Part shown: positions 7,061-11,517 of the stretch, piece by piece
How positions within the stretch are numbered: the stretch's first letter is position 1
How the letters are laid out: each line of letters opens with the position of its first letter
From: Paracoccaceae bacterium
GTDB lineage: Bacteria; Pseudomonadota; Alphaproteobacteria; Rhodobacterales; Rhodobacteraceae
Length of the DNA stretch: 11,517 bases
Assembly: GCA_023254015.1 (NCBI GenBank)
Contig: JALQYS010000526.1
Span: 1-11,517, forward strand
Reading direction: 5' to 3'
Notes under the pieces: generated by a model
What the model was told of the DNA's origin: nothing
Database searches by the model: none
The model's input: only the letters and a program-made list of their open reading frames with translations
Translations under genes and position numbers: made by a program

Positions 7061-7374
7061 GGTCCCCCGGAGATAGGGGTTTGAACGTCACAAGTCCAGA
7101 AGGCGCGTCAAGACCTGATCCCTTGCAACGCGATGGGCTGGCCCGCCGGAAGGGGAAGGGGTGATCGGCACGGTCAGCGTGGTTCATGACCGATCCGGAC
7201 GACAAGACAGGACCGTTGACCGCAGGCGAAAAGGCACCGCACGATCACGTTCCGTTGTCTGCTTTGCATTCTGATCTGCAGCGGGGGTGGGCGTTGGTCG
7301 TCACAGCGGCGGACGGGCGGTGAGGAAGGGCGCAAAAGCCTCGGGAATTGCAGGAAAAAGCGACAGCTTCCGCC
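7061..7374. other. Intergenic region between smpB and the mrp promoter
   Basis: It must hold the smpB promoter (minus strand), but no convincing -35/-10 pair was found there. A perfect 6-bp inverted repeat CGGTCA/TGACCG lies at 7171-7192 with a 10-nt loop. One short plus-strand ORF (7186-7323) is listed separately. I see no tRNA, SRP RNA or tmRNA signature. Codon-position GC bias is weaker than in the flanking genes, which fits mostly non-coding sequence. Confidence 0.4.
7186..7323 (+). CDS. Doubtful 45-residue hypothetical ORF
   Basis: An ATG-to-TGA frame encodes 45 residues beginning MTDPDDKTGPLTAGEK and ending LVVTAADGR. The N-terminal half is acidic and hydrophilic; the C-terminal part is mildly hydrophobic. 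I recognise no family. About two thirds of its codons end in G or C, lower than in the flanking genes, and no good ribosome binding site precedes the ATG (the purine-rich run AGGGGAAGGGG ends about 25 nt upstream). It could be a short real peptide gene, the remnant of a longer gene, or chance. It lies divergent to smpB and upstream of the mrp promoter. Confidence 0.2.
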   Translation: MTDPDDKTGPLTAGEKAPHDHVPLSALHSDLQRGWALVVTAADGR

Positions 7375-7402
7375 TTGAAACGTCGTTCACGAGTGATTTA
7401 AT
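7375..7402 (+). promoter_or_regulatory. Candidate sigma70-type promoter of the mrp operon
   Basis: The -35 box TTGAAA (7375-7380) matches five of six consensus bases. The -10 box TTTAAT (7397-7402) also matches five of six, with a 16-nt spacer. Transcription would start near 7409, giving a leader of about 110 nt before the mrpAB ATG. It is the best promoter-like pair in the region, but the assignment rests on consensus matching only. Confidence 0.45.
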
Positions 7403-7409
7403 CGGATTA
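7399..7409. promoter_or_regulatory. Operator-like palindrome overlapping the mrp -10 box
   Basis: TAATC-G-GATTA is a perfect inverted repeat centred at 7404. It overlaps the predicted -10 element and transcription start, where a repressor would block initiation. A second short repeat TTCC...GGAA (7416-7430) follows in the leader. No regulator is identifiable. Confidence 0.3.
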
Positions 7410-7521
7410 GAGCTTTTCCATGATCAGGAATCGGAGCGTGCTGCCTTAGCGGCCCATGGTTTTCTTTGCCTCAGGGGAAGTTTTTTGCCGATTTGATTCA
7501 GAAAAGGGTAGCCTCGGGGGC

Positions 7522-10410
7522 ATGATCGAAGAAAACCTGCTGCTGATCCTTGTCGGACTGCCCTTTGCCGCGGCGATTGCCGCGAGCACCGTCTCGACCA
7601 AGGCGCATGGCGCGGCGGCATGGAGTTCGGGTCTGCTTCTGTTTGCGGGTCTGGTGATTCTTGGGTTGCTTTACGGGCCGATCAGCGACGGGGAAATCCT
7701 GCGCGGAAGCCTGCGCTGGGTGCCCTCACTGGGCCTGACGTTGGCCTTTCGGATGGACGGCCTTGTCTGGCTTTTCACGACGCTGGTCTTTGCCATCGGC
7801 ATTCTGGTGCTGATCTACGCCCGTTACTACCTGTCGAAATCCGATCCGGTGCCGCGGTTTTACGCCTTTCTGATGGCCTTCACCGGGGCAATGGTGGGCA
7901 TGTTGCTGTCGGGCAACATCCTGATGCTGGTCGTGTTCTGGGAACTGACCTCGATCCTGTCCTTCCTGCTGATCGGCTACTGGCACCAGAATCAGGCCGC
8001 ACGTGACGGGGCGCGAATGTCACTGATCGTGACGGGGCTGGGGGGGCTGTGCCTTCTGGTTGCCATGCTGCTGCTGGGCCAGATCGTCGGCAGCCATGAT
8101 CTGGACCGGGTCCTTGCGGCGGGCGAGGTGGTGCGGGCCGATCCGCGCTATCCTCTGGTGCTGGGGCTGTTCCTGCTGGGCTGCTTTACCAAATCGGCGC
8201 AGATGCCCTTTCACTTCTGGCTGCCCGGCGCGATGGCCGCGCCCACGCCGGTTTCGGCCTATTTGCATTCGGCGACCATGGTGAAGGCCGGAGTGTTCCT
8301 GCTGGTGCGGTTTTCCCCCGTAATGGGGCAGACCGACCTGTGGTTCTACAGCGTCACCGGAACCGGAATGATGACACTGGTTCTGGCCTCGGTCATCGCG
8401 CTGTTCCGGCACGACCTGAAGGGCCTCCTGGCCTATTCCACCATCAGCCATCTGGGGCTTATCACCGCGCTGGCGGGCATCGGTTCAAACGGCGCGATCC
8501 TGGCGGCAATCTTTCACATCGTGAACCATGCCGTGTTCAAGGCCAGCCTGTTCATGGCGGCCGGGATCATCGACCACGAGACGGGAACCCGCGACATGCG
8601 GCGGCTCAGCGGGTTGATGCGCTTCATGCCGGTCACCGGCAGCCTGGCCATCGTCGCCTCGGCGGCCATGGCGGGGGTGCCGCTGTTGAACGGGTTCATC
8701 TCGAAGGAGATGTTCTTTGCCGAGGCGGCCGACTGGCACAACGGCACCTGGCTGGACAATTCCCTGCCCTATCTTGCGACGATTGCAGGCATTTTTGCCG
8801 TGGCCTACTCGCTGCGCTTCATCGCCAGCGTATTCTTCGGCCCTGCGGCGACAGCCCTGCCCAAGACCCCGCATGAGCCACCGGTCTGGATGCGCCGCCC
8901 GGTGGAATTGCTGGTTCTGGTCTGCCTGATCGTCGGCATCCTGCCCGGCCTGACCCTGGGGCCGACGCTGAACCTGGCCGCGCAGTCGGTTCTTGGGGCC
9001 GATCTGCCCTTCAAGGACATCGCGGTCTGGCACGGTCTCAACCTGCCGCTGATGATGAGCCTTGTCGCCCTTGGGGTCGGGGCCGCGCTTTATGCCGGGC
9101 TGGGCCGCCGCATCGCCGCCGGCCCCGAAGGCCCGCCGCTGCTGCATCGGATCAAGGCACAGCGGGTGTTCGAGCGGGTCTTGCTGTTGCTGACTTGGAA
9201 GCTGCCGCGCGACATTCACCGGCTTTTCGGCACGGAACGGCTGCAGCCCCAGCTGCGGCTGATCATCCTTTTGGCGATCGGGGCGGCGGGGGCCTCGCTT
9301 TGGGGCAGCCTGCGGCAAGCGCCGGCCCCGCTTTCAAACGCGATGAACCCAGCCTTTGCCCTGATGTGGGTCGTAGGTGCCGGCTGCGCCGTCGGGGCCG
9401 CCTGGCTGGCGAAATACCACCGCTTTGCCTCGGTCGTGCTGTTGGGCGGGGCCGGGGCGGTGACCTGCCTGACATTCGCCTGGTTGTCGGCGCCCGATCT
9501 TGCAGTGACGCAGCTTCTGGTCGAGATCGTCACGACCGTGCTTTTGCTGCTGGGTCTGCGATGGCTGCCGAAGCGGCGGGAAGAGATTGCCGAGGACAAG
9601 CTGTTGCCCGCCCGGATCCGCCGCGCGCGCGATCTGTTGATCGCCATTCTGGCGGGGTCTGGTCTGGCCGGAATCGCCTGGGTGATGATGACCTGGCCCC
9701 TGATCCCGAATGTCGGCGACTGGTTCCTGCGCAATTCCTATGTCGAAGGTGGTGGGACAAACGTGGTCAACGTGATCCTGGTGGATTTCCGCGCCTTCGA
9801 TACGTTTGGAGAAATCACCGTTCTGGCAATCGTCGGGGTATCGGTCTTTGCCCTGCTGCGCCGGTTTCGCCCGGCCCCGGAAAGCATCAGGTCTGCTGAT
9901 GCCCCCCCCGGGGCTGAGGATGTCACGCGGGACAGTGCGCTTCTCGTGCCAGCGGTCATCATGCGCTGGATGTTCCCGGTGATGATCCTGCTCGCCGCGT
10001 ATCTTTTCATTCGCGGGCACGACCTGCCGGGCGGCGGATTTGCCGCCGGGGTGACCATTTCGATCGCCTTCCTGCTGCAATACATCGCCCATGATGTGCG
10101 CTGGGTCGAGGCGCGGCTGACCGTCCTGCCGATCCGCTGGATGGGCGTGGGCCTGCTGGTCGCCGGCAGCACGGGCCTTGGCGCCTTTCTCTTTGGCTAT
10201 CCCTTCCTCGCGGCCCACGCGCAATATGTCGATGTGCCGCTGATCGGAAAGGTGCCCGCGGCCACGGCGATGATCTTTGATGCCGGGGTGTTCTCGCTGG
10301 TGGTCGGGGCCACGGTGCTGATGCTGATCGCGATTGCCCACCAGTCGCTGCGCATCGCCCGCCTGCGCGAGCGGGAAACCGCAGCCCAGACCGAGAAGGA
10401 GGCCGTGTGA
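7522..10410 (+). CDS. mrpA: MrpA-MrpB fusion subunit of Na+(K+)/H+ antiporter (group 2 Mrp, also MnhAB/PhaAB)
   Basis: Largest membrane subunit of the multisubunit Mrp cation/proton antiporter, related to the NuoL-type subunits of complex I. It has 962 residues. The MrpA core (about 1-500) shows Glu141 in LVVFWELTSILSFLLIGYW, Lys224 in FTKSAQMPFHFWLPGAM, His249 in YLHSATMVKAG, His336 and Lys340 in HIVNHAVFKAS, and Lys395 in GFISKEMFF. The MrpA C-terminal extension (about 610-790) ends in VNVILVDFRAFDTFGEI. Residues 800-962 are an MrpB domain (FIRGHDLPGGGFAAG) fused in frame, the arrangement typical of alphaproteobacterial group-2 operons. The ATG at 7522 gives the expected hydrophobic start with a G-rich ribosome binding site; an upstream in-frame ATG at 7456 adds unrelated residues. 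An eight-C run at 9902-9909 lies in the A/B linker. The stop overlaps the mrpC start. Confidence 0.95.
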   Translation: MIEENLLLILVGLPFAAAIAASTVSTKAHGAAAWSSGLLLFAGLVILGLLYGPISDGEILRGSLRWVPSLGLTLAFRMDGLVWLFTTLVFAIGILVLIYARYYLSKSDPVPRFYAFLMAFTGAMVGMLLSGNILMLVVFWELTSILSFLLIGYWHQNQAARDGARMSLIVTGLGGLCLLVAMLLLGQIVGSHDLDRVLAAGEVVRADPRYPLVLGLFLLGCFTKSAQMPFHFWLPGAMAAPTPVSAYLHSATMVKAGVFLLVRFSPVMGQTDLWFYSVTGTGMMTLVLASVIALFRHDLKGLLAYSTISHLGLITALAGIGSNGAILAAIFHIVNHAVFKASLFMAAGIIDHETGTRDMRRLSGLMRFMPVTGSLAIVASAAMAGVPLLNGFISKEMFFAEAADWHNGTWLDNSLPYLATIAGIFAVAYSLRFIASVFFGPAATALPKTPHEPPVWMRRPVELLVLVCLIVGILPGLTLGPTLNLAAQSVLGADLPFKDIAVWHGLNLPLMMSLVALGVGAALYAGLGRRIAAGPEGPPLLHRIKAQRVFERVLLLLTWKLPRDIHRLFGTERLQPQLRLIILLAIGAAGASLWGSLRQAPAPLSNAMNPAFALMWVVGAGCAVGAAWLAKYHRFASVVLLGGAGAVTCLTFAWLSAPDLAVTQLLVEIVTTVLLLLGLRWLPKRREEIAEDKLLPARIRRARDLLIAILAGSGLAGIAWVMMTWPLIPNVGDWFLRNSYVEGGGTNVVNVILVDFRAFDTFGEITVLAIVGVSVFALLRRFRPAPESIRSADAPPGAEDVTRDSALLVPAVIMRWMFPVMILLAAYLFIRGHDLPGGGFAAGVTISIAFLLQYIAHDVRWVEARLTVLPIRWMGVGLLVAGSTGLGAFLFGYPFLAAHAQYVDVPLIGKVPAATAMIFDAGVFSLVVGATVLMLIAIAHQSLRIARLRERETAAQTEKEAV
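10396..10402 (+). promoter_or_regulatory. Ribosome binding site for mrpC, inside the end of mrpAB
   Basis: AAGGAGG is a near-perfect Shine-Dalgarno sequence. It lies 7 nt before the ATG at 10410 and only 4 nt before a GTG at 10407, so the ATG that overlaps the mrpAB TGA is preferred. Confidence 0.75.
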
Positions 10411-10754
10411 TGGAGATCGTCCTGTCGCTCGCCATCGGCGTGCTGTCTGCCTCGGGCGTCTGGCTTTTGCTGCGTCCGCGCACCTTTCAGGTGATCGTTG
10501 GCCTTTGCCTGCTGTCCTATGCGGTCAACCTGTTCATCTTCGGCATGGGCCGACTGACCTTGAGCGCCCCACCGATCATGCCGCGCGGCGGTTTCGTCAA
10601 CCCGACGGCCTTTGCCGATCCCCTGCCGCAGGCGCTGGTTCTGACCGCCATTGTCATCAGCTTTGCCACCACGGCGCTGTTTCTGGTGGTGCTGATCGCC
10701 TCGCGCGGGCTGACGGGCACCGATCACGTCGACGGGCAGGAGCGCGCGCCATGA
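10410..10754 (+). CDS. mrpC: Mrp antiporter subunit C (NuoK-like)
   Basis: Small membrane subunit of the Mrp Na+/H+ antiporter, homologous to NuoK of complex I. It has 114 residues, the normal length, with three hydrophobic helices: MEIVLSLAIGVLSASGVWLL, FQVIVGLCLLSYAVNLFIFG, and the last after the hallmark ADPLPQALVLTAIVISFA. The ATG at 10410 overlaps the mrpAB stop (TGATG), and its own TGA overlaps the mrpD ATG (ATGA), so the three genes are translationally coupled. A strong AAGGAGG precedes it. The family call is secure. Confidence 0.96.
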   Translation: MEIVLSLAIGVLSASGVWLLLRPRTFQVIVGLCLLSYAVNLFIFGMGRLTLSAPPIMPRGGFVNPTAFADPLPQALVLTAIVISFATTALFLVVLIASRGLTGTDHVDGQERAP

Positions 10755-11517
10755 CGCCGGGCCCCGAGCATCTGATCATCGCGCCGATCCTGATCCCGTT
10801 CTTTGCCGGGGCGCTTATGCTGGTCTATGACGAGCGTCAGCGCCGCGCCAAGCTGACCATCAGCCTTGTCGCTGTTCTCGCCTCGCTTCTGGCCGCGCTG
10901 GAGCTTCTGGTGCGGTCAAAGGGCAGCGAGTTGACCGGCAACAACGACATCGGCTTTTACCTTCTGGGCGACTGGGCCGCGCCTTGGGGCATCATTCTGG
11001 TGATCGACCGGCTTTCGGCCATGATGCTGGTGCTGACCGGGCTTCTGGCCCTGCCGGCGCTGATCTATGCCGCCGCCGGCTGGCATCGGCAGGGCCAGCA
11101 TTTCCACAGCATGTTCCAGTTCCTGCTGATGGGGCTGAACGGCGCCTTCCTGACTGGTGACCTGTTCAACCTGTTCGTTTTTTTCGAGGTGCTTCTGGCC
11201 GCCTCTTACGGCCTATTGCTGCATGGCGGGGGGCAGTTGCGGGTGCGGGCCGGGCTGCATTACATCGCCATCAACCTGACCGGATCGCTGTTGTTCCTGA
11301 TCGGGGTCAGTCTGGTCTATGGCGCGACCGGCACGCTGAACATGGCGCATCTGTCAAACCTTGTGCCCTTCCTGTCCGAGGGGCAGCGACCGTTGTTCCA
11401 TGCCGGTGCCGCGCTAATGGGGCTGGCCTTCCTTATAAAGGCGGGCATCTGGCCGCTGTCGTTCTGGCTGCCCACCGCCTACATGGCCGGGGCTGCCCCG
11501 GTGGCGGCGATGTTCTC
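10751..11517 (+). CDS. mrpD: Mrp antiporter subunit D (NuoM/N-like), partial at right edge
   Basis: Second large proton-translocating-type membrane subunit of the Mrp complex, homologous to NuoM/NuoN. The window holds 255 of the roughly 500 residues expected. Visible residues are Glu146 in LFNLFVFFEVLLAASYGLLLHG (the conserved helix-5 glutamate essential in Mrp antiporters) and Lys230 in FLIKAGIWPLSFWLPTAYM (helix-7 lysine). About seven hydrophobic segments are present. The ATG at 10751 overlaps the mrpC TGA by 4 nt. A run of seven T (11178-11184) encodes part of VFFFE, which is unusual in such GC-rich DNA but in frame. The remaining mrpE, mrpF and mrpG are expected to the right of the window. 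Confidence 0.95.
   Translation, partial: MTPGPEHLIIAPILIPFFAGALMLVYDERQRRAKLTISLVAVLASLLAALELLVRSKGSELTGNNDIGFYLLGDWAAPWGIILVIDRLSAMMLVLTGLLALPALIYAAAGWHRQGQHFHSMFQFLLMGLNGAFLTGDLFNLFVFFEVLLAASYGLLLHGGGQLRVRAGLHYIAINLTGSLLFLIGVSLVYGATGTLNMAHLSNLVPFLSEGQRPLFHAGAALMGLAFLIKAGIWPLSFWLPTAYMAGAAPVAAMF

Noticed and set aside
7287..7496. GTG-started 69-codon frame in the smpB-mrp intergenic region.
   Set aside because: It runs across the predicted mrp promoter and palindrome, lacks a ribosome binding site and resembles no family.
7456..7521. N-terminal extension of mrpAB starting at ATG 7456.
   Set aside because: The 22 extra residues (MVFFASGEVF...) do not match the family start, and the ATG at 7522 has a G-rich ribosome binding site and begins the first helix as expected.
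9334..10341. Minus-strand open frame of 335 codons antisense to mrpAB.
   Set aside because: Highly charged His/Gln/Arg/Asp-rich translation that mirrors membrane-protein codons; no ribosome binding site or family similarity.

Overview
The window looks like chromosomal core DNA of an alphaproteobacterium, most likely order Rhodobacterales (Paracoccus/Rhodobacter-like). The reasons are the high GC content with strongly GC-biased third positions, a TyrB-type aminotransferase that closely resembles the Paracoccus denitrificans enzyme as I remember it, the fused MrpA-MrpB antiporter subunit common in alphaproteobacteria, and the style of the PBP1A-family protein. I see no transposase, integrase, CRISPR array, tRNA or rRNA. 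No database search was possible, so the taxonomic call is inference.

Layout from left to right. (1) The minus strand carries the 5' two thirds of a bifunctional class A penicillin-binding protein (mrcA-like), cut by the left edge. (2) A divergent intergenic region of about 260 bp, rich in inverted repeats, separates it from glnK-amtB on the plus strand, the classical ammonium-sensing and transport pair. (3) A hairpin terminator lies between amtB and a convergent minus-strand operon. (4) That operon reads sseA (3-mercaptopyruvate sulfurtransferase), tyrB (aromatic/aspartate-type aminotransferase) and an EamA-family exporter. The genes are separated by only 3 nt, with smpB lying 90 bp upstream on the same strand. 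(5) An intergenic region of about 460 bp follows, with a good sigma70-like promoter, an operator-like palindrome on its -10 element and one doubtful 45-codon ORF. (6) The plus strand then carries the start of a group-2 Mrp cation/proton antiporter operon: mrpAB (fused), mrpC and mrpD, the last cut by the right edge.

How the genes work together. GlnK binds and gates AmtB according to nitrogen status. The aminotransferase can plausibly make 3-mercaptopyruvate from cysteine, the substrate of the neighbouring sulfurtransferase, and EamA relatives include cysteine exporters, so the trio may form a cysteine/sulfane-sulfur module (inference). MrpAB, C and D are membrane subunits of one Na+/H+ antiporter complex. 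They are translationally coupled by overlapping stop and start codons.

I see no clearly new system. The points most worth a second look are an eight-C tract at the MrpA/MrpB junction whose -1 frame meets a stop within three codons, the cysteine-persulfide reading of the sseA-tyrB-eamA operon, and the three clustered inverted repeats between mrcA and glnK.
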